A DNA stretch of 64,000 nt from assembly GCA_905221605.1 (NCBI GenBank), contig CAJNDS010002710.1, positions 142,027 to 206,026 of the forward strand, read 5' to 3'. The number at the start of each line of letters is the position of its first letter. Position 1 is the stretch's first letter. Source of the DNA: Symbiodinium natans (lineage: Eukaryota > Sar > Dinophyceae > Suessiales > Symbiodiniaceae). Below the pieces are notes generated by a model. The model was not told where the DNA came from. It saw only the letters and a program-made list of their open reading frames with translations, and did not search any database. Position numbers and translations under genes: made by a program. Shown here in pieces: positions 53,485-63,735 of the stretch.

Positions 53485-53569
53485 TCGGCTGAAGAGGGTC
53501 CAAAGTTTGGGCACCCGAACTTGGCTGATGTATGTCCGGTGTGTCGTGGTGGGAACTTGCACAGAATTT

Positions 53570-53618
53570 CCCTAAACCCTAAACCCTAAACCCTAAACCC
53601 TAAACCCTAAACCCTGAA
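53570..53618 (-). repeat. Interstitial telomeric array (CCCTAAA)
   Basis: Seven units. Confidence 0.95.
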
Positions 53619-53750
53619 TCAAATCCAGAATAAGGGCATGCAGGGGTTCCGTGGCACGGACCTTCGATTCTAGGGGGTCCGGGTTCTTTGTCAGGGGGTC
53701 TTGTCTGCTTTCGACGTGGGGCTCAAGGCGTTGCGGCCGACTTGACAATC

Positions 53751-53775
53751 CCTAAACCCTAAACCCTAAACCCTC
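53751..53775 (-). repeat. Short telomeric array
   Basis: Three to four CCCTAAA units. Confidence 0.92.
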
Positions 53776-53991
53776 GCCTTTCAAGTCAGTCCCCCTTGAT
53801 ACCTTCTGACAAAAAAGGCACGTAGTCTAATTGCTGCAACTCTCCCAGGCCCCATATGTCTGATGTTCCCGACATCTCCCAACCGAGCGGCGTTCAAAGA
53901 ACTGCTCCAGCTTCTTGGAGCGAGTGGGATCCAACTCCCCAATCCTTTGGCAAAGGCTGCATTGCAACATCATCTCCACAGAGGCACCATC

Positions 53992-54162
53992 GGTTTAGGG
54001 TTTAGGGTTTAGGGTTTAGGGTTTGGGGTTCAGGGTTTCGGGTTTAGGGTTTAGGGTTTAGGGTTTAGGGTTTAGGGTTTAGGGTTTAGGGTTTAGGGTT
54101 TAGGGTTTAGGGTTTAGGGTTGAGGTTTTAGGGTTTAGGATTTAGGGTTTAGGGTTTAGGGA
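53992..54162 (+). repeat. Interstitial telomeric array (TTTAGGG)
   Basis: About 24 units with TTTGGGG, TTCAGGG, TTTCGGG and TTTAGGA variants. Confidence 0.97.
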
Positions 54163-54370
54163 TGGCGGCAAGCAGCGTCTGGGTATACTTGCCAGCCATC
54201 GCGTTCTCAAACTCTTGGTTCCTGACCCGAGCAAGAGCTTGAATTGCCCAGCTTGCATTCGCCACGCTGCAAGTCTGGCTATGTCTTGCCCGGCTGCATT
54301 GCAACAAACGTCTCCATGAACTTCAGCTTTAGGTCTTTTCCTCAGCGCTCACGAGCAAGTCATCCCCAAC

Positions 54371-54427
54371 GAGCCCAATACCCCTTAATTAAGGAATATT
54401 CCTTATCTCATAATAAGGATCCCTTGT
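54371..54427 (+). mobile_element. MITE family C, left half only
   Basis: GAGCCCAATACCCCTTAATT and the interior through GGATCCCTT match the complete copy at 17757. The right arm is absent. Confidence 0.78.
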
Positions 54428-54476
54428 ATGATGTCAGCACTTTGGATGCAATCTCGCTTTTCTTGACTCTGGCTAC

Positions 54477-54607
54477 ATGGGGGGTTTACGAAAATAGAGG
54501 GACCCCTGAAACAGACCCCCCAGATAGTAGCATTCCCTTGTATTAAGGACCCCTAAACCCTAAACCCTAAACCCTAAACCCTAAACCCTAAACCCTAAAC
54601 CCCCAAT
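54477..54607. mobile_element. MITE family A interrupted by telomeric repeats
   Basis: The left arm ATGGGGGGTTTACGAAAATA and the CCCCCCAGATAGTAG core are intact up to AAGGACCCC. CCCTAAA units follow, and only CCCCCAATG of the right terminus may remain. Confidence 0.78.
54550..54601 (-). repeat. Telomeric array inside a MITE
   Basis: Seven CCCTAAA units directly continuing from GGACCC of the element and running into its possible TAAACCCCC end. Confidence 0.96.
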
Positions 54608-54736
54608 GAGGCACCCGAATATGCGTTGCCTTCTCTCAGGGATGCCTTCAAGGCTCGGAGCTTGTATTCAAAGCACATCTCCGGCGCAAAGAGCTTCCGA
54701 ATGCGAGCCATGTGCTCCGTGATATCCTACAGGGGA

Positions 54737-54824
54737 ATAGGGTTTCGGGTTTAGGGTTTAGGGTTTAGGGTTTAGGGTTTAGGGTTTAGGGTTTAGGGTT
54801 AGGGTTTAGGGTTTAGGGTTTAGG
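54737..54824 (+). repeat. Interstitial telomeric array (TTTAGGG)
   Basis: About 12 units with a TTTCGGG and a TTAGGG slip. Confidence 0.96.
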
Positions 54825-54978
54825 GGCACTCACGGGGATTGCACAGTTCGGAGTTGCAGGGCCTCGAGATCCCAGAAGCCGTTGCATCCAGCCATGTTCA
54901 TGTCCTGGGGTATGAATGGGACCACCCGATAGACTCCAGATACTAGGACGGACGAATCACATCTTCATCTTCGAGTCT

Positions 54979-55007
54979 GAACCCTAAACCCTAAACCCTA
55001 AACCCTA
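54979..55007 (-). repeat. Short telomeric array
   Basis: Four CCCTAAA units. Confidence 0.93.
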
Positions 55008-55151
55008 ATCTGTGAAGAACAACGATGGGATCACCCAAAAAAGCCTTTTTGTTGCCAGAGTTCCGCAAGGATGTGCTGTCCTCCCTCACGCTTGTGCGGG
55101 TACCTGGAATGATACACAACGCACCGTGCTAGAGGGCACCAGCGGACTTTC

Positions 55152-55366
55152 GGGTTTAGGGTTTAGGGGTTTAGGGGTTTAGGGGTTTAGGGGTTTAGGG
55201 GTTTAGGGGTTTAGGGGTTTAGGGGTGTAGGGGTTTAGGGGTTTAGGGGTTTAGGGGTTTAGGGGTTTGGGGGTTTAGGGGTTTAGGGTTTAGGGTTTAG
55301 GGTTTGGGGTTTGGGGTTTGGGGTTTGGGGTTTGGGGTTTGGGGTTTGGGGTTTGGGGTTTGGGGT
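55152..55366 (+). repeat. Array of TTTAGGGG octamers, then TTTAGGG, then TTTGGGG
   Basis: About 15 TTTAGGGG octamers, three TTTAGGG and about nine TTTGGGG units in clean successive blocks. Confidence 0.97.
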
Positions 55367-55493
55367 ACGTCAGCAGATGTTGCGACTGAAGTGGCGCCAA
55401 GCCACGAGGCGACTCGAGGCCCGAAGCAGAGCATGAACAGGTTCTTTGGCTTGGAGACATGGTGCCTAAGAGCACACAGGATGAGTTTGCCTC

Positions 55494-55603
55494 CTTGGAG
55501 GTTCATGGCACTTATTAAGCCATTAAGATAACTGTACTTAATAACCCACTTATAAGCCATAAGTACAGTTATAGTTGGTTCATAAGTACCATGAACCTCC
55601 AAG
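55494..55603. mobile_element. MITE family E, intact copy
   Basis: CTTGGAGGTTCATGGCACTT at the left pairs with AAGTACCATGAACCTCCAAG at the right, one mismatch in 20. The interior has further internal palindromes (ACTGTACTTA/TAAGTACAGT). No clear target duplication. Confidence 0.88.
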
Positions 55604-55886
55604 TATCAAGGGGTTTTTGCACTTGCCACTAGGGGCCGACCTAGCCGAGCCACTTCAGGCAGGTTTTGCTAAATTTTACGGGACGGTGGAGCATCTCACC
55701 AAACAGAACAACATGAATCAACACCAACAGCTCCCACAGCTGATCCCATTTAAAAACCCAAAGCGACATGCTCGGAAGGGTTTTTGAGTAACAGACATGT
55801 GTGCCATGCCGGGCGCCTCATGTCTACGGCGCTCAATTTGGAGCCTCGCGCGCTCGCGCAGTGTAAGCACACGCGAAGGGCACTCC

Positions 55887-55926
55887 AAGAGCTCCCCCAA
55901 GAGCTCCCCCAAGAGCTCCCCCAAGA
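55887..55926. repeat. 12-bp minisatellite AAGAGCTCCCCC
   Basis: About three and a half copies. It encodes SSPK repeats on the plus strand, probably incidental. Confidence 0.85.
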
Positions 55927-56028
55927 GCACTCGAAGCACTCCAAGACTTCCCCAAGACCGTAGGACGTCTGACCACCCCACCAAAAAAAAAAACACCCCG
56001 AAGCGATCCTACAGTTCCACTTCAAGAG

Positions 56029-56109
56029 GGTTTGGGGTTTGGGGTTTAGGGTTTAGGGTTTAGGGTTTAGGGGTTTAGGGTTTAGGGTTTAGGGTTTAGG
56101 GTTTAGGGT
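56029..56109 (+). repeat. Interstitial telomeric array (TTTAGGG)
   Basis: Two TTTGGGG, then about nine TTTAGGG units with one extra G. Confidence 0.96.
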
Positions 56110-57082
56110 CCGCAGAAAAGCACGGACACGGAACGGATGGAGATGTGATAGCAATACGATGACTACGCGGGGAAGGGGTGTAGAACCTGCCTCATCGTAA
56201 GAAAGCTTCGGTCTTGTCTTTCGGGACTGATGTCCTTCACTGAGTTGCGGACGCTGGTGGTCATGCGATTTTTACATGACCGCTTGCATACAAAACTTGC
56301 AGGAGCTTGCTGCGTGAAACGTGTTGTCGTGTTGTGGTGGTCCGCTTCGCATGCCGCAAAACCTGGAACATATTGTTGGCTGTGGTTGATTTCTACGTGG
56401 CCCGTCTTATCGCACTTAAGAATTGCATTCCAAGCTTACCTGCAGTACATTTCCGTTTCCTTGCTTCACATGCCTCCGAGCCTGGAATATCTTCCTAGCG
56501 GTCATACGTTGCTATATGACCTGATTAAACAGGGTTTTGAGCATGCTGCCTTGCTTGATCCGATTGCCGCTTCCGGTAATCCATTCATCACAACAGCCTT
56601 GCGCCAAAGCCTCTGAATATTTCTGAATCCGGGCTTTGAACGCTGAAGCTGATGCTTTGTACTTCCCTTAAATCTCAACTAAACCGTCGAAGACGAATCG
56701 ACAGAAGCAGTAGTATCGTTGCCCAGAAATTGGAGACCTACAACGCTGTAGATCGCAAATCCCACTCGCGCCAGACCTGCAAATACACTATGGCTCGGTG
56801 GGGGGGATTTGTGGGAAACTTAAACACGGTGTATCGAGTGTCTTGGCAACCCTGACTCCCACCCCCCCCCCCCCACCCTGCCAATACAATGCAAGGACTT
56901 GCCCAGCTGCGAGTACTGCTTGGAGGGCCGAAGAAAAGTTGACCAAGGAAGCTGATGCTTCACGCTCCAATGCATATCCTGGCAGAGAAGGCCGCGGCAC
57001 CATGTCTTCACAGCGCATTCTTGTTGCAATGACTAGTATGAGAACTGTGAGCACAGAGGACACAAGCTGCACGTCGCCCCCC
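56110..57082. other. Array-free interval with one weak gene candidate
   Basis: A C-run of about 12 lies at 56864-56875. See the 56230-56616 candidate. Confidence 0.4.
56230..56616 (+). CDS. Hypothetical open frame, 128 codons, unrecognised
   Basis: ATG at 56230, stop at 56614-56616. The middle third is hydrophobic and aromatic (VVVLWW, YCWLWLISTWPVL), possibly one or two membrane-type segments around residues 31-77. The codon usage was not assessed. No family is recognised and no neighbours support a role. Chance remains likely. Confidence 0.2.
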   Translation: MSFTELRTLVVMRFLHDRLHTKLAGACCVKRVVVLWWSASHAAKPGTYCWLWLISTWPVLSHLRIAFQAYLQYISVSLLHMPPSLEYLPSGHTLLYDLIKQGFEHAALLDPIAASGNPFITTALRQSL

Positions 57083-57121
57083 CTAAAGCCCAAACCCCAA
57101 ACCCTAAACCCAAAACCCTTA
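57083..57121 (-). repeat. Decayed telomeric array
   Basis: CCCTAAA mixed with CCCCAAA, CCCAAAA and CCCTTAA. Confidence 0.85.
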
Positions 57122-58457
57122 AGTCAGTCCTGCATGTAGATCGAGTCACGCCTTTCTTCATCGGACCTTCAACTGCGCGCCATCCTCTTGCGGCAGCAAA
57201 GTACACTCTCGTGCCACCAAAGCACGTATTGAGACGAAGCTCTTTGTCCATCTCCTGCATGGAACTCATCGCCTGCCAAGTCCACCGTTTGCCCAAGTAT
57301 GCCCCGCCCCTCCCGCGGATTGGAGTCGCCAGAATGGCTGCCGGCCTTTTTGGTCACGTTGACAGTGAAGCGATAAGCTTCGTTCAGTTTGGAAGTGCTG
57401 GTGTTCCTCATTTCGCGCAAGGTTCTACTGCGGATGAAGGATATCTTACGCACGGGTATGAATCTTGCATGCCTCGTGCCAGCCAGCGTCACCATGTAAC
57501 AATAGGGTCGGAACTAAGACAAAGGTGGTGCAAAACTTCCTCCATCGTAGCTCCATGACTTTCCCGCGTGGGAGCACGTAAAACATTGCCTGGCCTCTCA
57601 CCCTTAGCATCTCTTTCTTTTTGTTTGCTTGTTGTTTGCTTGCATCGTCTTCTACTACTCTGCCACCCCCTTGACCTTCAAGCGCCTCCGTGTTTCGCTC
57701 TTTCTTGAGCATGGGAAGTGCCAAGCCATCCCCCACATCAAAGGTCTGGACCATAAGAGAACTGAAGAACCTTCCCCCAAGGGCTTCCACTGCTTCGTCG
57801 TTGTGCTATATCTGTTTCTGTGAGAGCTGCGACCACTTCTCATATGCTTAAGCTCTGCCTCTGTCAAGGTCATCAAAAAAACACCACTGCACATGAGATG
57901 ATGGGTTCTAAGCTGCGGCAAGAGAATGATGCCGCTTGTAAACCAGTGCAACTGAAGCTTTCCTGTTTTCAAGCGTGGCACAAAGCCAGCGTCAGCTTGT
58001 CGATGTCCTCTGACCTCTGGACATAGATGGAATTGCCTTAGCCAACTGTGCCGTGCTGCCGGTCAGCAAGTGCCTCGAGCTGCATTGCTTGCAATTAGGT
58101 TAGATTTCTGCCAGCCCTTCTGATCGAAGATGAGATCACGAAAGCCGAACTGGTGCCAAGTTTAGGTAAGAAGCTGCATCGAAGAGGGAACAGATGGGCG
58201 TTCCTGTACCTCGAGAGGTTGATCAAGGACGACTTGGTAGCGACACAGCAATGACAAAGTCACCCAAGCTTGTCGGCTTACATCATTGCTCGCCACGGCA
58301 CTCCTCGTAGATCTCTTGACCTGATGACCAGATGAAAGTGATGGAGTTGCGGTTGGTGGAATAGGGTGACACGCCTCTACTCATCCTACTCATCAGATAT
58401 CAGGCCACTTAGCCTTCATTAGAAAGGGGTACACTTCCAGCAGCCCACGGGAGCTCC
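57122..58457. other. 1.3-kb array-free interval
   Basis: Overlapping frames of 64-115 codons on both strands (57.2-58.0 kb). No product recognised. Confidence 0.45.
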
Positions 58458-58543
58458 ATTTAGGGTTTAGGGTTTAGGGTTTAGGGTTTAGGGTTTAGGG
58501 TTTAGGGTTTAGGGTTTAGGGTTTAGGGTTTAGGGTTTAGGGT
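58458..58543 (+). repeat. Interstitial telomeric array (TTTAGGG)
   Basis: About 12 perfect units. Confidence 0.97.
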
Positions 58544-58639
58544 AACTTGAGTTGGCCAAGCCGCGAGTCACGTTGTGCCCCACCGCCGGCGTGGCATGGT
58601 CCACTGCCACCTCCCGGCTATAGCAGACTAGTCCCACCC

Positions 58640-58786
58640 TGCCCCCTAATATTAAACCCCCCTCCCCCATACCCCCTAATAGTAAATACACCCCCCCTTT
58701 ATAGTTATATTATAACTCTACTGGAGGGGGTATTTACTATTAGGGGGCAGGGGGGGGGGGGGGGGTGTAGTATTAGGGGGAGGGGA
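58640..58786. mobile_element. MITE-like inverted repeat, family G
   Basis: The inner arms CCCCCTAATAGTAAATAC (from about 58672) and GTATTTACTATTAGGGGG (to 58747) are exact complements. The outer arms CCCCCTAATATTA and TAGTATTAGGGGG pair imperfectly. The right arm has an expanded run of about 16 G. Could be a MITE or a simple hairpin. Confidence 0.7.
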
Positions 58787-59174
58787 CTATGTTGGCCCGC
58801 AGCAAAAGCTGCATGATCGCTCCCTTGGCCTTCAGCATTCACGTGACAGCCAAAATTCAGCTACACACTTTGGAACAACACCACACAACATCCTCCGGCA
58901 CTTAACAAAACCGCAGGAAAGAACCGCCTACTGGTACATGCAGCTACAGCCTGAGTCTGGCCCGAAAACCCTATTTCTCACAGTTTGGCCATCATTCTTC
59001 ACTCAAGCAGGTCTTCAGAGGGGTCGGAGTCCGACTCTCCAGCCGAAGCCGACAGAACCCAAATGCCTTTTCCATCTCGTATTTCGCAAGCTCCACGAAC
59101 TCCTGTCAAGCGAGCTTAAAAGGGTGCCGATGGGAACATCCTGCTCTGGCGCCGGAAGACATGTCTGGCGTTTA
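58787..59174. other. No recognisable feature
   Basis: A plus-strand frame of 83 codons (58938-59189) ends at the array in FRV, encoded by TTTAGGG. Unrecognised. Confidence 0.4.
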
Positions 59175-59261
59175 TGGTTTAGGGTTTAGTGTTTAGGGTT
59201 TAGGGTTTAGGGTTTAGGGTCTACGTTTTAGGGTTTAGGGCTTAGGGTTTAGGGTTTGAGT
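59175..59261 (+). repeat. Interstitial telomeric array (TTTAGGG)
   Basis: About 12 units with TTTAGTG and GTCTACGTTTTAGGG changes. Confidence 0.95.
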
Positions 59262-59462
59262 CCGTTCTGCTGGAAGAGCGTCGAGCACCATAGGACAATG
59301 CACAACGAGGCAGAATTTGCGAAGACGGCTGGGCTCAGCGCAATCCTCATCCGGCAGATAGCGCATGCAGACATAGAAGGAGAGCAGATGGTCGAGAATT
59401 CCATCCTCTGCTCCGGGAAATGCAAAACTGATCCAGATCAGCATGGGTGTAAACAAACCTCT

Positions 59463-59552
59463 CCCTAAACCCTAAACCCTAAACTTTAAACCCTAAACCC
59501 TAAACCCTAGACTCAGACCCTAAACCCTAAACCCTAAACCCTAAAACCTAAT
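59463..59552 (-). repeat. Interstitial telomeric array (CCCTAAA)
   Basis: About 12 units with CTTTAAA and CCCTAGACTCAGA interruptions. Confidence 0.95.
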
Positions 59553-59731
59553 TGTTGCAGCCAGATATCTATGGACAGGTGATTGACCTGCTCCACCAGC
59601 TTACGCACGTGCTCGCGCCCTGCTCCGAGATCTTTGGCGGCGACATTTGGCAGCACAACAGCAAGTGCAAGTGGGCCCGCCTTCTTCTGCCAGCTGGATT
59701 TGTTCGCTTTCCTTGGGTGGCTCAATCTCAT
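59534..59731 (-). CDS. Hypothetical small open frame ending in a telomeric array
   Basis: ATG at 59729-59731. About 60 residues have protein-like composition (KKAGPLALAVVLP, GAGREHVRKLVEQVNHL) before the frame enters the array and stops after LGFRV, which the repeat encodes. If real, the coding sequence was cut by the array or continues through an intron. No family recognised. Confidence 0.18.
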   Translation of the reverse strand: MRLSHPRKANKSSWQKKAGPLALAVVLPNVAAKDLGAGREHVRKLVEQVNHLSIDIWLQQLGFRV

Positions 59732-60212
59732 CAACTTAGATCAACTAGCAATCGCCGACATCCCCTCGGAAACCACCTCGCAGACGGTAAAATGGTTCAC
59801 ACCGTGCATATTCCAAACATTATGTACTTGGTGTCCATGTATGATATGTATGTGTCCGCAATGTGGGTGCTAGTGGGCGTGGGGCTGTGCGTGTGCGAGC
59901 GTGCACATTCTTTTGGGTTCGTGTGCATCAAGCGACGCTCGGCACTAGCTCCGGCACTGGACAGTCTTTCCATTGGGAAAGCTTGTCAACAGCCAAGACG
60001 TCAATGCTATGCCACGTGAGCAGGCTGTGAAGCGATTTCGTCTGTGCCTGCGGCAAACCGTAGACCCAAAGTTTTCACACTCTATGAGCGCTCTGTGCCC
60101 ATAGACGCACAGGGTCACTCCCAGTTTACAATTTAGTCAATCTGAGTTTGAATGGCTTGCTGGACTCCCGCTAACAGCTAACACAGACACCAGTTTTCCA
60201 TGGTGATGTTTT
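59732..60212. other. No recognisable feature
   Basis: The plus-strand 155-codon frame (59552-60019) contains a methionine/tyrosine/valine-rich stretch from a TATGTA/GTATG-type segment. It is not recognised as a gene. Confidence 0.4.
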
Positions 60213-60259
60213 CCGGGACTCCGGGACTCCGGGACTCTGGGACTCCGGGACTCCGGGAC
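60213..60259. repeat. 8-bp minisatellite CCGGGACT
   Basis: About six copies, one with CTGGGACT. Confidence 0.93.
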
Positions 60260-60600
60260 ATGTGCTTGCGAAAGATTGTCACAGGGATGGAAGTGGTAGT
60301 TCCAGCACAAGCAACGGGCGATGACATCAAGACTCGCATTGTCGACATTGAATGCATCTGTTTTGCGTCGAAGAAGCACTTTCACCGTGAACATAACCGT
60401 CAAACATTGACATGCTACCCACTACACTGCAGTTTCGGAGATCAAGTGTTTCTCTGAACTACGTTTTGTTACTCGGCAGGCGGCTGAGCCCACACCAAGC
60501 ATGGCATACGAGTCGGAAGCAAAAGCGGCCAGTTGAGTGGAGTTGAATTGAGAATGCAACACCTCTCCAAAACCCGGTTGATAGCTCCGCCACTCTACCA
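60260..60600. other. No recognisable feature
   Basis: Mixed-composition spacer before the TG-rich region. Confidence 0.4.
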
Positions 60601-60845
60601 GTGCATGAGTAAGAGTGCGTGTATGTGAGTATGAGTGTGAGTCTGAGTGTGAGAGTGTGTGTGTGTTGTGCATGTGTGTATGTGTGTGTGTGCGCGCCTG
60701 CACGCGGCGCTGATGCGCATCCACGCGTGCGCGTGCACGTGCACACGAGCGCACGTGCACGTGCACACGTGCGCGCGTGCGCGCGTGAGCGTGTGCGCGC
60801 GTGGTGCGCGTGAGCGTTCGTGTGTGTGTGTGTGTGTGTGTGTGC
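60601..60845. repeat. TG/GTGA microsatellite with CGTG/CACGTG core
   Basis: Alternating purine-pyrimidine sequence with GCGCGTG and CACGTGCACGTG palindromes in the middle. Confidence 0.95.
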
Positions 60846-61240
60846 GTGAAAACCAATTCACATCCTGGGACTGATAAGTAACACGCACGTGAAGTATGTC
60901 ATTTGGGACCAGGAGGGGTGGGGAAGCCAACCCGGTGCAAAGGTACCTGCTTTCTTGGCCCGCTCATGGACTCCCGCGGGGGTAGCTTGGGAGGCCTTGC
61001 CCTTCGTTCATCCTTCACCTCATTCACCATTCCTTTGTCTGGTGCAGCCCCAGATCCGCTCTTTGGCATCATCTCGCGTTCACGTATGCCATGCCTGGTG
61101 TCTAGCATGTGGCGTATCGAACTCATCATTTCACATCATCCCAAAAGCCATCCCTTAGTGATGTGGACATGTTCACTTGTGCTGTTGCTTCAGAAGGTTA
61201 TGACACTTGTGCGGTTGCTTCCAAAGCTTTTGACCGTGTG
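60846..61240. other. No recognisable feature
   Basis: A unique island between two TG-rich blocks, open frames below 135 codons, product unknown. Confidence 0.4.
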
Positions 61241-61448
61241 TGACAGTGTGTGTTTGTGCGTTTGTGCGTTCGTGTGTTCGTATGTTCGTGTATTATTGTG
61301 CTCGTAAATTCTTGAGTTCTTGACTTCTTGTGTTCTTGTGCTCTTGTGTTCTTGTGTTCTTGTGTTCTTGTGTTCTTGTGTTCTTGGGTTCTTGTGTTTT
61401 TGTGTTCTTGTGTTCTTGGGTTCTTGTGTTCTTGCGTGTGTGCGTTCG

Positions 61449-61480
<32 letters not shown>

Positions 61481-61520
61481 GGCGTGCGGGCGGGCGGGCG
61501 GGCGGGCGGGCGTGCTTGCG
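61241..61520. repeat. TTCTTGTG octamer, CGTG and GGGC repeats
   Basis: TTTGTGCG-like units, about 14 TTCTTGTG units, then CGTG, then GGGC tetramers. Confidence 0.95.
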
Positions 61521-61521
61521 T

Positions 61522-61599
<78 letters not shown>

Positions 61600-61622
61600 T
61601 GTGTTGTTTGTTGTGTGTGGTG
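61521..61622. repeat. TG dinucleotide tract
   Basis: About 80 bp of pure TG, ending TGGTGTGTTGTTTGTTG. Confidence 0.97.
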
Positions 61623-62705
61623 TGTGTGTGCTGTGTGTGCTGTGTGTGCTGTGTGTGCTGTGTGTGCTGTGTGTGCTGTGTGTGCTGTGTGTGGTGTGTG
61701 TGGTGTGTGTGGTGTGTGTGGTGTGTGTGGTGTGTGTGGTGTGTGTGGTGTGTGTGGTGTGTGTGGTGTGGGTGGTGTGTGTGGTGTGTGTGGTGTGTGT
61801 GGTGTGTGTGGTGTGTGTGGTGTGTGTGGTGTGTGTGGTGTGTGTGGAGTGTGTGGTGTGTGTGGTGTGTGTGGTGTGTGTGGTGTGTGTGGTGTGTGTG
61901 GTGTGTGTGGTGTGTGTGGTGTGTGTGGTGTGTGTGGTGTGAGTGGTGTGTGTGGTGTGTGTGGTGTGTGTGGTGTGTGTGGTGTGTGTGGTGTGTGTGG
62001 TGTGTGTGGTGTGTGTGGTGTGTGTGGTGTGTGTGGTGTGTGTGGTGTGAGTGGTGTGTGTGGTGTGTGTGGTGTGTGTGGTGTGTGTGGTGTGTGTGGT
62101 GTGTGTGGTGTGTGTGGTGTGTGTGGTGTGTGTGGTGTGTGTGGTGTGTGTGGTGTGTGTGGTGTGTGTGGTGTGTGTGGTGTGTGTGGTGTGTGTGGTG
62201 TGTGTGGTGTGTGAGGTGTGTGTGGTGTGTGTGGTGTGTGTGGTGTGTGTGGTGTGTGTGGTGTGTGTGGTGTGTGTGGTGTGTGTGGTGTGTGTGGTGT
62301 GTGTGGTGTGTGTGGTGTGTGTGGTGTGTGTGGTGTGTGTGGTGTGTGTGGTGTGTGTGGTGTGTGTGGTGTGTGTTGTGTGTGTGGTGTGTGTGGTGTG
62401 TGTGGTGTGTGTGGTGTGTGTGGTGTGTGTGGTGTGTGTGGTGTGTGTGGTGTGTGTGGTGTGTGTGGTGTGGGTGGTGTGTGTGGTGTGGGTGGTGTGT
62501 GTGGTGTGTGTGGTGTGTGTGGTGTGTGTGGTGTGTGTGGTGTGTGTGGTGTGTGTGGTGTGTGTGGTGTGTGTGGTGTTTGTGGTGTGTGTGGTGTGTG
62601 TGGTGTGTGTGGTGTGTGTGGTGTGTGTGGTGTGTGTGGTGTGTGTGGTGTGTGTGGTGTGTGTGGTGTGTGTGGTGTGTGTGGTGTGTGTGGTGTGTGT
62701 TGGTG
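61623..62705. repeat. 9-bp satellite TGTGTGGTG, about 120 copies
   Basis: Seven units of TGTGTGCTG followed by about 112 units of TGTGTGGTG with rare single-base changes (GAG, GGG, TTG). Period 9 is a multiple of three, so all six frames stay open and give long HTT, HTP, HHT, VCV and GVC repeats. These are not genes. Confidence 0.98.
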
Positions 62706-62740
62706 TTGTGCGTGTGTGTGTGTGTGTGTGTGTGTGGGGG
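62706..62740. repeat. TG tract
   Basis: Pure TG closing the 9-bp satellite. Confidence 0.95.
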
Positions 62741-63002
62741 TGTGAGCCAGCGCGGCCAAGGCCGCCCTGCGCCGCGGGCTCGCCCCTGGTCGCGTGGTTT
62801 TCGGGCTGCACTCCGGCGCACCAGACAGAACGATGCAGGGTCGGTCCTAAGTGCAAACAGCGTGGGCCCAGTCCGTGAGTTCAAGTCGAGCGTGGGTCCG
62901 TGTCTGCCGTGCTGGCCGGGGCTCTTGAACCTGGTGCCTGGGTGGCAGCGCTGACAGGGAGGGGAGGCTCCTACGTGGGGGGGACCGTGGGCGTGGTGCG
63001 TG
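62741..63002. other. GC-rich unique island in TG satellite
   Basis: About 260 bp of non-repeat sequence with GCGCGGCCAAGGCCGC near its start. No known gene or RNA recognised. Confidence 0.45.
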
Positions 63003-63204
63003 GTGGGGGGCCCACGTGTGTGTGTGGGTGGGGGGTGGTGTGGGTGTGGGTTGGGGGTGTGTGAGGGGTGTGTGTGTGGGGGGGGGGTGTGGTGTGGGTG
63101 GGGTGTGTGGGTGTGTTGTGTGTGTTGTGTTGTGTGTGTGTGTGTGTTGTGTTGTGTTGTGTTGTGTTGTGTGTGTGTGTGCGTGGGTGTGTGTGTGGGT
63201 GGGT

Positions 63205-63264
<60 letters not shown>

Positions 63265-63270
63265 GTGTGT

Positions 63271-63301
<31 letters not shown>

Positions 63302-63735
63302 CGTGTGTGTGTGTGTGTGTGTGTGTGTGTTGTGTGTGTGTGTGTGTTGTGTGTGTGTGTGTTGTGTGTGTGTTGTTTGTGTGTGTGTGTGTTCTGTGTT
63401 GTGTGTTGTGTGTTTGTGTGTGTGTGGTGGGTGGTTGTTGTGTTTGTGTTTGTGTGTGTTGTTTGTGTGTGTTTGGGTGTGTGTGTGGGTTTGTTTTGTT
63501 TTTTTGGTGTGTTTGGGGGTGGGTTGGTGGGTGTGTGGGTGGTGTTTTGGTGTATTGTTTGTTATGTGCTTCTGTAACTTTGTGTTTTTGCGTTCTTGTG
63601 TTGGTTGGCTTGTTTGCTTGCTTGCTTGTTTGTTTGTTTGTGTGTCGGGTGTGGGGTTTGCAGGGGTGTGGGGGCGCAGGGGTGTGTCGGGGTGTGAAGT
63701 TGTGGGGGCGGGTGAGGGCGGGTGTGTGGGTGGGT
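63003..63735. repeat. TG/GGTG/TTG-rich region
   Basis: TG, TGTTG, GGTG and TTTG repeats over about 730 bp, interrupted but never leaving a strong G/T bias on this strand. Confidence 0.95.
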
